Positions 7,261 through 15,291 of a DNA stretch of 17,569 nucleotides are shown here, piece after piece. This DNA comes from Bacillota bacterium (GTDB taxonomy: Bacteria > Bacillota > Clostridia > Christensenellales > UMGS416): contig JAEYRA010000096.1 of the NCBI GenBank assembly GCA_023409755.1, positions 1-17,569 on the forward strand. The letters are read 5' to 3'. The position numbers and the translations under genes were made by a program. Below the pieces are notes generated by a model. It was not told the DNA's origin, did not search any database, and was given only the letters and a program-made list of their open reading frames with translations. Numbering within the stretch: position 1 is the stretch's first letter; each line of letters starts with the position of its first letter.

Positions 7261-9138
7261 TCAGTCCTCACCGTTCGCGCCGTCTCCGTCGCGGGCGGCC
7301 AGCGCATCCAGGAAGGCACGGCCGTAGCGCGCGGCCTTCACCGCCCCAACGCCGGAGACATCCAGCAGCTCCTCCTCGGTGCGTGGGAGCTTGGCGGCCA
7401 TGTCATGGAGCGTGGCGTCGCTGAAGACCACATAGGCCGGTACGCCGGCCTCGGCAGCCAGGCGGGTGCGCAGGGCCTTGAGGGTTTCAAACACGGGGCT
7501 TCGGTCTGCCAGGGACGGGTGGCCGGCGCGCAGGCGCTGGCGCGGCACGCGGCCGGGCTTGGCGGGCGGGGGTGGTTGTGCCGTCCCCAACAGGAAGGGC
7601 TTGCCGTGGAAGAGCACCTCCCCCGCGGCGGGGGTCAGGCGCAGCGTATCGAGCGGCCCGCGCCGCAGGCAGCCCTCCCGCTCCAGCGCCGCCACCAGCG
7701 ACCGCAGCGCGGGGCGGGGCAGCTCCTGCAGAATGCCGTAGGTCGAAAGGCCATCGAGCCCCAGGGCCAGCAGGCGTTTGTCCCGCCCGCCGGCCAGCGT
7801 GTTCACGATGAGCGTCTCGTTGACCCCACCGGGGTGCAGGCGCTCGGCCCGCCCCACGCAGGAGAGGATCTTCTGCGCCTCCACGGTGCGGTCGATGGGG
7901 GCCCCGGTGGTGGCTTGGGCGGCGGCGCGGCAGTTGCCGCAGTGGCCGCAGGGCTCGTCGTGCCGCTCGCCAAAGTAAGCGAGCAGCGCCGTGCGCAGGC
8001 AGCCTTCGGTGTGGCAGTAGTCCACCATGGCGTCCAGCCGCTCGCGGTTGCGCCGCGCCAGCAGGGCGCGCTCCTCGCCGGTCAGCGCCTCGTCGGGGGT
8101 GGATTGCGCCAGCAGAAACCGCGCCGTGGCGGCGTCGCTGTCGGCGTAGAGCAGCAGGCAGTCGGCCGGGGAGCCATCGCGACCTGTACGGCCAGCCTCC
8201 TGGTAGTAGCTCTCCAGGTTCTTGGGCATGTGGTAGTGGACGACGAACCCCACGTTGGATTTGTCGATGCCCATGCCGAAGGCGTTAGTGGCCACCATCA
8301 CCGTCCGGCGGTCATAGAGGAAGTCTTCCTGGTTGCGGCGGCGTTCCTCATCGGGCAAGCCGGCGTGGTAGCGGGTGGCGGCCACCTCTTGGTGCAGCAG
8401 GCTCTCGCACACCCGCTCCACCGCGGTGCGGGTGGCGCAGTAGACGATGCCGCTCTGCCCGCGGCGCTCACGCAGCAGCCCGCGCAGGCAGTCGGCCTTG
8501 CGGGCGGGGCGCAGCACCTCAAACCACAGATTGGGGCGGTCAAAGCCTGTCGTCAGCGTCAGCGGGTCGATAAGACCCAGGCTCCCGGCGATGTCGCGGC
8601 GCACCTCATCGGTGGCGGTGGCTGTGAAGGCCCCCACCGGCGGCCGCGCGGGCAGCTCGTCCAGGAAGTCCACAATGCGCCGGTAGCTGGGGCGGAAGTC
8701 CTGCCCCCATTGGGAGATGCAGTGTGCCTCATCCACCGCCACCAGCGCGGGCGGCGCGGCCTGCATGGCGCGCAGGAATTCCCCGCTGGTCAGCCGCTCC
8801 GGCGCCACATAGAGCAGCTTCAGCTTCCCCTCCCTGGCCTGGCGCAGCACGGCGGCCGCCTGGCTGGGCGAAAGACCCGAATGCAGGAAGGCCGCCGCCA
8901 CCCCCGCGGCGTTCAGCGCGGCCACCTGGTCACCCATCAGCGCGATGAGCGGTGACACCACCAGCGTCAGCCCCCCCAGCAGCAGTGCCGGCACCTGGTA
9001 GCAAATGGACTTGCCCGCGCCGGTGGGCATCACGCCCAGCACGTCCCGCCCAGCCAGCAGCGCGTCCACCAGCGCTTCCTGCCCGGGGCGGAAGGCTTCG
9101 TAGCCAAAAACCTGGCGCAGTATGGTTTGTTTGTCCAT
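7261..9138 (-). CDS. recQ: ATP-dependent DNA helicase RecQ
   Basis: A protein of 625 residues, typical for full-length bacterial RecQ, a 3'-5' superfamily 2 helicase acting in recombination and fork repair. Seen in order: motif 0 around FGYEAFRPGQ (11-20); Walker A TGAGKS (39-44); DEAH box (136-139); FTATAT (171-176); the second RecA-like lobe with FGMGIDKSN (287-295) and EAGRTGRDG (314-322); a zinc-binding site (C375/C380, C397, C400, C403); an RQC winged-helix region (about 410-515); and a C-terminal HRDC domain (about 545-615). All key residues are present. ATG at 9138 is chosen because GGAGG lies directly upstream; the 44-residue extension to 9270 has no ribosome binding site and low-complexity sequence. 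A proline-rich linker PPPPAKPGR precedes the HRDC domain. The gene is monocistronic. Confidence 0.97.
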   Translation of the reverse strand: MDKQTILRQVFGYEAFRPGQEALVDALLAGRDVLGVMPTGAGKSICYQVPALLLGGLTLVVSPLIALMGDQVAALNAAGVAAAFLHSGLSPSQAAAVLRQAREGKLKLLYVAPERLTSGEFLRAMQAAPPALVAVDEAHCISQWGQDFRPSYRRIVDFLDELPARPPVGAFTATATDEVRRDIAGSLGLIDPLTLTTGFDRPNLWFEVLRPARKADCLRGLLRERRGQSGIVYCATRTAVERVCESLLHQEVAATRYHAGLPDEERRRNQEDFLYDRRTVMVATNAFGMGIDKSNVGFVVHYHMPKNLESYYQEAGRTGRDGSPADCLLLYADSDAATARFLLAQSTPDEALTGEERALLARRNRERLDAMVDYCHTEGCLRTALLAYFGERHDEPCGHCGNCRAAAQATTGAPIDRTVEAQKILSCVGRAERLHPGGVNETLIVNTLAGGRDKRLLALGLDGLSTYGILQELPRPALRSLVAALEREGCLRRGPLDTLRLTPAAGEVLFHGKPFLLGTAQPPPPAKPGRVPRQRLRAGHPSLADRSPVFETLKALRTRLAAEAGVPAYVVFSDATLHDMAAKLPRTEEELLDVSGVGAVKAARYGRAFLDALAARDGDGANGED

Positions 9139-9737
9139 GCATCCTCCTTGGTGTGCTGTGCCCGGTGCTCCCACGGCGATGACCTGCCCGATCGTTCCTG
9201 CCCGGTGGCCTTCCTGTGGCAAGGGGGCGGGCAGGCCTGTGGCCCGGTCAGCAGCCCGCTGCCGCGCCACGAAGGTTCCTTCCCGCTGTCTGTTGTGGAT
9301 TGGCTGCGCCGCCAGCGCTGGTGGAGGTCAACCGGGGCAGAGGGGATGCTTTGCCCGCCTGCTGGCACAGACGCCGCGCGCTTGCCCAGCGCCACCACGC
9401 CCGCCAGATCCCGTTGTCCTTATGCCATCGGCGTCCACGGCACCCGAGGGCCTCCGGCGCTGCGGCTGGTGCGTTGCCGCGTGACGAACCATGGCGCTGC
9501 TCTCCCCTTTGGCGGTTCGTCCCCATGGGCCCTAACCGGGCGCACCGGCTGCTCTGCGCACGTGTGCTAGGGATACCGTTGGGGGGGCAGTGCTGGCCCG
9601 GCGGCAGGTTCCCGGCACTGCTCCCGGTCAGGCCGCCCGGCGCGTGGCCAATGCTCCCAACGAGGGGAAGGTACCCCGCCGTGTCTTCTGTGGTGGCTGT
9701 GCCCCGGCCGGTGTTGCGCCGTGCGGCTCACGCCAAT
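9139..9737. other. Gene-free region upstream of recQ
   Basis: This is about 600 bases of high-GC sequence. Open frames occur on both strands, but none has a ribosome binding site or a protein-like pattern. The one clear structure is a perfect 8-bp inverted repeat, GACGAACC / GGTTCGTC (9483-9521), with a 23-base loop. I could not find a convincing recQ promoter in it. It may hold decayed coding sequence. Confidence 0.5.
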
Positions 9738-9771
9738 AAAAAACCGGCAGGGTCTTTCGATCCTGCCGGTT
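9737..9771 (-). terminator. Rho-independent terminator of the zinc-ribbon gene
   Basis: A perfect 10-bp GC-rich stem, AACCGGCAGG / CCTGCCGGTT (9742-9771), has a 10-base loop. On the minus strand it runs into TTTTTTATT. It sits 20 bases past the stop of the gene ending at 9791. Confidence 0.9.
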
Positions 9772-9790
9772 CTGTTGTGTCTACTGGTGA

Positions 9791-10075
9791 TTAGCGCATG
9801 CGCTTGAAGCAGTCGCTGCAGTAGATGGGCCGGTCGTTCTTCGGAACGAAGGGCACCTTGGTGGGCGCGCCGCACTCAGCGCAGATGGCATCGTACATCT
9901 CACGAGCGGGACGACGATCGCCGCCGCCGGTCTGGCCCTTGCGGGCGGTGCGGCAGGCCTTGCAGCGCACGGGCTTGTTGGAAAAGCCCTTCTCGGCGTA
10001 GAATTCCTGTTCACGGGCGGTGAACACGAACTGTTCGCCGCAGTCTCTGCAGACTAAGGTTTCATCCTGGTACAT
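9791..10075 (-). CDS. Zinc-ribbon domain protein with two four-cysteine clusters
   Basis: A protein of 94 residues. Two zinc ribbons are visible: C9/C12 with C38/C41 (CRDCG ... CKACR), and C65/C68 with C86/C89 (CAECGAPTKVPF ... YCSDCF). They are joined by a short Gly/Arg-rich linker. The first resembles the Pfam 'probable zinc-ribbon' family (zf_Tbcl) and the second a CxxC-CxxC ribbon often found with it in Firmicutes. The molecular role is unknown; nucleic-acid or protein binding is plausible. ATG at 10075 is supported by GAGGGA upstream; the longer frame to 10108 is not. It has a strong terminator and an unusually long, foldable 5' leader. Confidence 0.9.
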   Translation of the reverse strand: MYQDETLVCRDCGEQFVFTAREQEFYAEKGFSNKPVRCKACRTARKGQTGGGDRRPAREMYDAICAECGAPTKVPFVPKNDRPIYCSDCFKRMR

Positions 10076-10102
10076 GTGTGGTTCCCTCGCTTTATTTTTT
10101 TG

Positions 10103-10347
10103 CTCCATCCAGAGCTATGGCCAAACCTTTCAGCCCCATTGACCGACTCGGCAGAATGCCCGGGTCTTTCCCGTTGTACAGGCCGTAATCCTTGGTCTGC
10201 GCCGCGGGGCGCTGCCGCCCCTTTGGTAAGAGCGAGGGATCATGGTTCCTGGTCGGGCAGCCACGGTTGTCCGGCAGTGGAGGCCGCACGAACCGCTCTG
10301 CGTTGTGACGGCTGACGACTCAGCCGCACATGGAGGACAGATTCAAC
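10103..10347 (-). ncRNA. Candidate structured RNA or 5' leader upstream of the zinc-ribbon gene
   Basis: The minus-strand transcript starting near 10348 can fold into a long nested structure. The outer closing helix pairs 10330-10335 with 10103-10108 (CTCCAT/ATGGAG). A second helix pairs 10295-10300 with 10110-10115 (CAGAGC/GCTCTG), a third 10254-10259 with 10157-10162 (TGCCCG/CGGGCA), and an apical hairpin GGGGCG/CGCCCC spans 10206-10221. A side hairpin with 7-bp arms CGGCTGA/TCAGCCG sits at 10309-10326. All of these are mutually compatible. The size (about 230-250 nt), rod-like shape and strong promoter recall a 6S-type RNA, but I do not recognise a family consensus. With no terminator before the gene, it could equally be a regulatory leader. 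Confidence 0.5.
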
Positions 10348-10354
10348 GACTCAT

Positions 10355-10382
10355 ATTATACACGATCATGGGAAGTTTGCAA
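10355..10382 (-). promoter_or_regulatory. Strong promoter for the structured leader and zinc-ribbon gene
   Basis: On the minus strand, TTGCAA (10382-10377) and TATAAT (10360-10355) are 16 bases apart. The sequence just upstream (10383-10440) is AT-rich with T runs, like the UP elements of stable RNA promoters. The transcript would begin about 270 bases before the start codon at 10075. Confidence 0.7.
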
Positions 10383-10694
10383 TAGATATTTACAGAAAAA
10401 ACGGTTAAAATTGTACGAAAATACCCCAAAAATCTCGCGTAATTTCGGTCAAATGCCCAAATTCGACAATTTACGCAGTAATCCTCATAGCGATGCACCA
10501 AGAAAGGTTCACACCACGAAGCACCGCGGATGGTGGGGTTTCGGCCCACTGCGAGGGCAAAAAAACGGAACGAATTCCTGCATTTTGTGGTTGGCCGATG
10601 GCCCTGATACAAGCCACGGTATGGCGGTGCCATTCCCATCGGTTGGGCCGTTCAGGGCAGCGGTGCCTTGCCGCGGGGGTCTGCCGCCGCAGAG
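10383..10694. other. Intergenic region, partly AT-rich
   Basis: No gene is supported here. Positions 10383-10490 are AT-rich and probably serve the minus-strand promoter. At 10559-10578 the minus strand reads GGAA-TTCG-TTCC followed by G and seven T, a short UUCG-capped hairpin that may terminate the large gene ending at 10695. A 7-bp inverted repeat, CCGATGG / CCATCGG, lies between about 10590 and 10645. Confidence 0.45.
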
Positions 10695-13600
10695 CTACCT
10701 CTTCACCGTCACTTTCACCCTGGCAGAAGTCCCTCGCCCGCCGCTGAGCTTCACCTGGTAGGTGCCGGCCTTGACGAGCTTGCCGTTGGAGTCCCGTCCG
10801 TCCCAATAGAGCGTTTTGCTGCCGGGCTGGCAGTCGGCCTTGGCATAGAGGGTGCGCACGGTGGTGCCGCTGGCGTTGGTAACCTTCACCCGCACGTCGG
10901 TCAGCACACTCCAGCGGGCCTTGAGCTTGAGGCTGTGGTCGCCGTCGGCGGTGAGCTTGGTGGAGCCGGCCGTCAGCGACAGGGTGGGCGGGGCCAGCAC
11001 CCGCACCGCGAGCGTGCGGCTGGTGCCGGTCACGCCGTTCACCGTGGGCGTCACCCGCAGGTACCAGGTGCCCGCCGCCGCCCATTTGCCGCCCACCTCG
11101 CCGTCCCAGTCCCAGGTTTTGGCCCCGGCGGTGGTGTGGGTGCGGGTTTTGAGGGTGCGGTAGGTGGAGGAGCCGCCTTTGCGTACCTGAATTTTGACCG
11201 TGGCGGGCTGGGCCAGGGTGTAGGCCAGCGTCAGGTCATTGCTGCCGCCGGGGGAGAGGGAGGGCCGCTCGTCCCACAGGGGGCTGGCGGAGATGGCCGC
11301 CACGGTCTTGCGCACCCGTACGGTCACCGTGTAGGTGCGGGTGGTGCCATCCTGTGCCGTCACGGCGATGGACACGGCGCGATCCTTCCCCACGGCGGGC
11401 AGGGTCGCAGCGGTGGTGTGGTTGGCCGTGCCGCCGTTCACCCGCCAGGCGGAGTTGCTCACCGCCGCCTTGGGCTTGAAGGTCAGGCTTTTGGCCGTCT
11501 CCGGCAGGGTCAGGGTGTAGCGTGTGGTGCCCGCGGCAAAGGCCGGGGACAGGCTCCCCGCGCTCTGCCCCAGGCTGGTGAGGGCGGGGTTGTTGCTCTT
11601 GGCCCGGCGCACGGTGAACCGCAGGGTTTGGCTGCCATCAGCCCGGCGGGCGGTCACGGTCACGCTCTGGGTGCTGCCCATGGCCGGCTGCACGGTGAGG
11701 GCCCCGCCGGGGAGTGCCTTGCCGGCACTGTCCACCAGGGTGACGCCCGCCTCACTTTGGGGGGTCACGGTGACGGACGCGGTGGCGTAGGGCAGATCGA
11801 TGACGGTGGTGCCATACCCCTGGAAGCCGCCGCTGACCTTGCCCGCCGATACCTTGACGCCGGTGACGAGCGGGCGGCGCAGCGTGAGGGTGTAGCGCAC
11901 TTCCTTGCCGTTGGCGGTGCGTGCCACCACCACGGCCTGCCCGGTGGCGTTGCCCACGCCGGGCAGCGGCAGGGTCACGACCTCCCCGGCGGGGATGGCG
12001 TTGCCGTTGAGGGTCAGGGCAGCTGCCTCGACGCTCGCCTGTAGGCGCACGGTGGCGGCTCCGGTGTCCGCGGGCAGCTCCACGGTGTAGGCCCCGGTGG
12101 TGGCGGCGAAGGCCGGCTGGGGGGTCACGGCGGCACCGTCAGCGGTAAGGGTCATGCTCGTCACCAGCGCGGCCCGCCGCACGGTCACGGTGTAGGTGCG
12201 TTGGTAGCTGCCGGTGCTGTCGGCGGCCACAAAGGTGCCCTTGGCGCTGCCGCCGATGGCCGGGTTCAGGGTGAGGGCGGTGGCTGCATTGCCGTTTGCC
12301 GTCAGCGACGCGCAGCCTCTGCCGGGGGTGGCCGTCAGCGTCACCGACCCCACCGAGGCCGGCACCTGGAGCGTGTAGTTCTCGGTCGCCCGGTCAAAGC
12401 CCAGCGACGGTACGGCCCCATCGGGGGAGGCGGCGGTGAGCCCGTCCAGCAGCGTCGGGCGGGTCAGTGCCACGGTGTAGACCCGGCTGCCGTCGGCGGG
12501 GGCGGGGTCGTTGGCGGTGGTGCGGGCCGTCACGGCCATGCGCAGGGCCACGGTCTGCCCCTCGGCCAGCGATACACTGGCTGGCAATGCTTTGGTTGCC
12601 CCATTCACCTGCAGGGCCACGGCGGCGTTGGCGTTGGCGGGCCGGGGGGCCACGCTCACCGTGCCCGTGCCCACCGGCAGCGTGGCGGTGTAGTCAAACA
12701 CAGCGGCGAGGTCAACGGGCCCCTGCACCGTGCCCGCCGGCAACCCCAGGGTGGCGAGTTCGGCGTTGACCGGCGAGAGCGTGAGGGTGTACACCCGCTG
12801 CAGCCGGCTGTCGCTGACGCCCGGGGGCAGGGTGGCCAGCGCGGACACCGTCAGCGTCACCGTGCGGGTGGCGGCGGGGTCGATGGCGACCGTGCCGCCC
12901 CAACTTGTGGGCTGAGCCGTGCCGTTCACTGCCACGCCAACCAGCCCGGCGGGGGCCGACCACGCCACAGCGGCGGTCGCCTGGCCATAGGGAATGAGGG
13001 CCTCATAGGCCGTGGTGGTGGGGGCGAAGGCCGGGGTGAGCACGCGCTCATCCCCGGCGGTCACCGTCAGGGTGTTCAGGGTGGTGCCCAGCGCCTGTTC
13101 GCTGGCCGCGGGCAGGCCCGTGGGCGTGGGCACCGCGCCGTTGGCCACATAGAGCTGGCCGAAGCCGCTGTCGCCGGGGTTCTGGAAGGCGATGGACTGG
13201 GCCGCGTTGCCCAACAGCACCGTGCGGTGGTTGACCCCCGCGCGGAAGGTCGCCGTCACGCCGCCATTGGCCCGCTGGACAAAGCCCCCCCGCAGGAGGA
13301 GCCACCCGGCGGTGAGGGAACCGGTGCTGTCCTCCCCCTGGGCGGTGAAGGTGCCAGCCACGTCCACCACGCCGCTGGCATGGGTCATGGCAAGGGTGCC
13401 GTTCACCGTCAGGGCACCAGCCGTCACCCGGCCGGCGTCCACGGCCAGCGTGGCCCCGGCGGGCACGAGGAGCGTGCCGCCCACGGTGAGCTGCCGGCCC
13501 CCGGTGGCCCCGGCCATCCACAGGTCGGTGCCGGCGGGCAGCGTCAGGTTGCCGGTCAGCGTGGCGCGCAGGCTCACCACCGAGCCCGAGGCCAGCGACG

Positions 13601-14849
13601 CGCCCGAGGCCACGGCATAGCCCCCGAACCAGCCCTTGTCCGGCGCGGCGAAGGTGACCTTGCTGCCCGAAGCCCGCAGGGTGGTGGTGTGGGCCGGTGC
13701 GGCATTCACCGTGGCCCCCGCTGCCTGGGCAAACCCGCCCCGCAGGCTGAGCGCCCCGGCAGAAAGCGTGCACGTGCCCCCGGCGGCGGTGAAGGTGCCG
13801 CCGCAGTCCACCGTGCCGGCGGATTGGTTGAGGGACCCCGTCACCCGCAGCGCCCCGGTGGTCTTGACCGTTTTGGCCGCGGCCAGGTTGAGGGTGCCGT
13901 CCACCGTGAGCGTGGTGGTCGTGAGGTTGCCGGTGACGTGCTGTATGCCGCCCTTGGGCACGTGGGCGTTGCCGTTCACGGTGATGGCGCGGCCGTTCAT
14001 GGCCGCCCTCAGCCACACGTTGGGCGCGGTGATGGTGAAGTCGGAAGCCAGCGACGGGGCCAGCGCCAGCCAGGTGCCACCGGTCGTCGCGTACTGCACG
14101 GTGTTCGCCACGACCTCGCCGTCCGCCACGCTGCAGCGGGTCAGCGTGATGGTGCGGCTGCCGGCGGTGAAGGTGACGCCCGACAGCTTCAGGTTGCGCA
14201 GGGCCGAGCCCACCGGCGTGGTGAACTGCATCAGCTTGTTTTTGCCCGTGAGCTTGGTGATGTGGCTGCCGCTCTCCCGGTAGCTCAGGGAGGAACGGGT
14301 CGCCAGCTGCAGGAAGTCGCCGCCCACCGTCAGCGTTCCGGCGGTCAGCTTCCCGTCGTGGCTGGCGCCGTCGGTCACAAAGGCGCCATCCACCACCGCC
14401 GTGCCGGTGGAGGACGTCATCACGAGCGTGCCGCCGTCGATGAGCAGGTTGCCGTGGACGACGAGATTGCCGCTGCCCACCGTCAGCGTCCCGGCGATGG
14501 TCAGGTCGCCAAAGACCGTCAGCGTGCGGCCGCCCAGCGCCAGGGCATCGCCGGCGGCCAGCAGCACCGGCCCGGCCACGGTTTGGTCCTCCGCCAGGGT
14601 GGCCGACGCGCCTTGCTTGCCCTCGGCCTGTGCCAGCGCGGCGGGCTGGCTGCCCGCTGTCCCCAGGCCCGTCAGCAGGCTCCCAGCCCCTTGCACGGCG
14701 GTGTGCACGGTGACGGCAGGCCCCTCGGCGGCCCGTGCCGGGGTGGCCGCGCACAGGGCCAGCGCCAGTGCCGCCAACAGGGCCAGCGCCAGCCGCGCCG
14801 CGCCTTCCATCGCGTTACCAGGGGTCAGGGGGTGTCTGCGTTGCGCCAT
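10695..14849 (-). CDS. Large secreted protein with beta-solenoid-like repeats, cadherin-like domains and FlgD-type Ig domains
   Basis: A protein of 1384 residues. A signal peptide spans about residues 1-40, with a hydrophobic core ALALLAALALAL and an ARA-A cleavage site. Residues 85-570 hold three diverged tandem units of about 140-150 residues. Each contains runs like RTLTVFGDLTI, a stretch LTAGxLxLxGGF-Q, then a segment with H-x-T-x-L and ending F-x-x-P-x-x-S. This resembles surface or adhesin-like proteins in Clostridia. Residues about 585-1180 hold roughly six cadherin-like beta-sandwich domains of about 95 residues, each ending in a motif like R-x-Y-T-V-T-V-R-R. Two FlgD-type Ig domains follow (about 1180-1285 and 1286-1384), marked by TWDWDGEVGGKWAAAGTWYLRV and LYWDGRDSNGKLVKAGTYQVKL. 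No sortase motif, SLH domain or C-terminal membrane anchor is visible. The start is supported by GGAGG 7 bases upstream. Its role is probably cell surface or matrix-associated, but the ligand is unknown. Confidence 0.88.
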   Translation of the reverse strand: MAQRRHPLTPGNAMEGAARLALALLAALALALCAATPARAAEGPAVTVHTAVQGAGSLLTGLGTAGSQPAALAQAEGKQGASATLAEDQTVAGPVLLAAGDALALGGRTLTVFGDLTIAGTLTVGSGNLVVHGNLLIDGGTLVMTSSTGTAVVDGAFVTDGASHDGKLTAGTLTVGGDFLQLATRSSLSYRESGSHITKLTGKNKLMQFTTPVGSALRNLKLSGVTFTAGSRTITLTRCSVADGEVVANTVQYATTGGTWLALAPSLASDFTITAPNVWLRAAMNGRAITVNGNAHVPKGGIQHVTGNLTTTTLTVDGTLNLAAAKTVKTTGALRVTGSLNQSAGTVDCGGTFTAAGGTCTLSAGALSLRGGFAQAAGATVNAAPAHTTTLRASGSKVTFAAPDKGWFGGYAVASGASLASGSVVSLRATLTGNLTLPAGTDLWMAGATGGRQLTVGGTLLVPAGATLAVDAGRVTAGALTVNGTLAMTHASGVVDVAGTFTAQGEDSTGSLTAGWLLLRGGFVQRANGGVTATFRAGVNHRTVLLGNAAQSIAFQNPGDSGFGQLYVANGAVPTPTGLPAASEQALGTTLNTLTVTAGDERVLTPAFAPTTTAYEALIPYGQATAAVAWSAPAGLVGVAVNGTAQPTSWGGTVAIDPAATRTVTLTVSALATLPPGVSDSRLQRVYTLTLSPVNAELATLGLPAGTVQGPVDLAAVFDYTATLPVGTGTVSVAPRPANANAAVALQVNGATKALPASVSLAEGQTVALRMAVTARTTANDPAPADGSRVYTVALTRPTLLDGLTAASPDGAVPSLGFDRATENYTLQVPASVGSVTLTATPGRGCASLTANGNAATALTLNPAIGGSAKGTFVAADSTGSYQRTYTVTVRRAALVTSMTLTADGAAVTPQPAFAATTGAYTVELPADTGAATVRLQASVEAAALTLNGNAIPAGEVVTLPLPGVGNATGQAVVVARTANGKEVRYTLTLRRPLVTGVKVSAGKVSGGFQGYGTTVIDLPYATASVTVTPQSEAGVTLVDSAGKALPGGALTVQPAMGSTQSVTVTARRADGSQTLRFTVRRAKSNNPALTSLGQSAGSLSPAFAAGTTRYTLTLPETAKSLTFKPKAAVSNSAWRVNGGTANHTTAATLPAVGKDRAVSIAVTAQDGTTRTYTVTVRVRKTVAAISASPLWDERPSLSPGGSNDLTLAYTLAQPATVKIQVRKGGSSTYRTLKTRTHTTAGAKTWDWDGEVGGKWAAAGTWYLRVTPTVNGVTGTSRTLAVRVLAPPTLSLTAGSTKLTADGDHSLKLKARWSVLTDVRVKVTNASGTTVRTLYAKADCQPGSKTLYWDGRDSNGKLVKAGTYQVKLSGGRGTSARVKVTVKR

Positions 14850-14892
14850 TTACGATCCTCCACCGGGGCCAGGCCCCGCAGTTGCTGTCCTT

Positions 14893-14921
14893 AGTGTACG
14901 GGATGATGGCAGGGAAGGCAA
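14893..14921 (-). promoter_or_regulatory. Promoter of the large secreted protein gene
   Basis: On the minus strand, TTGCCT (14921-14916) and TACACT (14898-14893) are separated by exactly 17 bases. The transcript would start about 37 bases before the start codon at 14849. Confidence 0.6.
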
Positions 14922-15193
14922 GGTTGTGCTGCACAGGGCCGGCAGGCCGGGCCCCGCTCTGTGGGTGGAGGGCATCCATGCACAACGCACCGCAGGCGCC
15001 CCCCCTTGCCATGCCGCTATGGCCGGGGCAAAAACGGCGTTCCGCAGCAATGGGCCGCGCCCGGCCTTGGGGCCGCTCACATCAACGCCAACCACGGCGG
15101 CACCGTCGAAGCCTCGTCGCGTTTTTCCCGCGGCACGGTGGTGCCGGCGATCTTCTGCACGGGCGGCAGCCACGCCAACCGCCCTGCGCGAAC
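14922..15193. other. Intergenic sequence between the large secreted protein gene and hppA terminator
   Basis: No supported gene. Open frames on both strands lack ribosome binding sites. A plus-strand frame around 15060-15190 reads somewhat protein-like (AHINANHGG, GTVVPAIFCTGG) but has no start signal, so it is at best a decayed fragment. Confidence 0.45.
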
Positions 15194-15230
15194 CGAAAAA
15201 GAAGCCCGCCCGTGCGTGGCACGGGCGGGC
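15194..15230 (-). terminator. Rho-independent terminator of hppA
   Basis: A perfect 11-bp stem, GCCCGCCCGTG / CACGGGCGGGC (15204-15230), has a 5-base loop. On the minus strand it is followed by TTCTTTTTC. It lies about 60 bases after the hppA stop codon. Confidence 0.93.
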
Positions 15231-15291
15231 GATGGTTGGTTGTTTGGGGGGTTCCCCCTCGCTTATGTCGTTTGCTCCTGGGCGAATGCCG

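Noticed and set aside
7204..8955. 583-residue plus-strand open frame antisense to recQ
   Set aside because: A shadow of recQ in GC-rich DNA, with no start signal or recognisable domain.
9216..9794. 192-residue plus-strand open frame upstream of recQ
   Set aside because: No ribosome binding site, arginine/proline-rich random-looking protein, and it runs through the zinc-ribbon gene's terminator.
10092..10289. 65-residue minus-strand open frame in the structured leader
   Set aside because: Its tail looks slightly protein-like, but it has a GTG start without a ribosome binding site and lies across the predicted RNA helices; a leader peptide cannot be fully excluded.
10668..14894. Very long plus-strand open frames (10668-12044 and 12201-14894) opposite the large secreted protein gene, and a minus-strand frame at 13048-14754
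   Set aside because: They are low-complexity Gly/Arg/His/Ala-rich translations of GC-rich antisense or out-of-frame sequence. The minus-strand gene has a signal peptide, domains, a ribosome binding site and a promoter.
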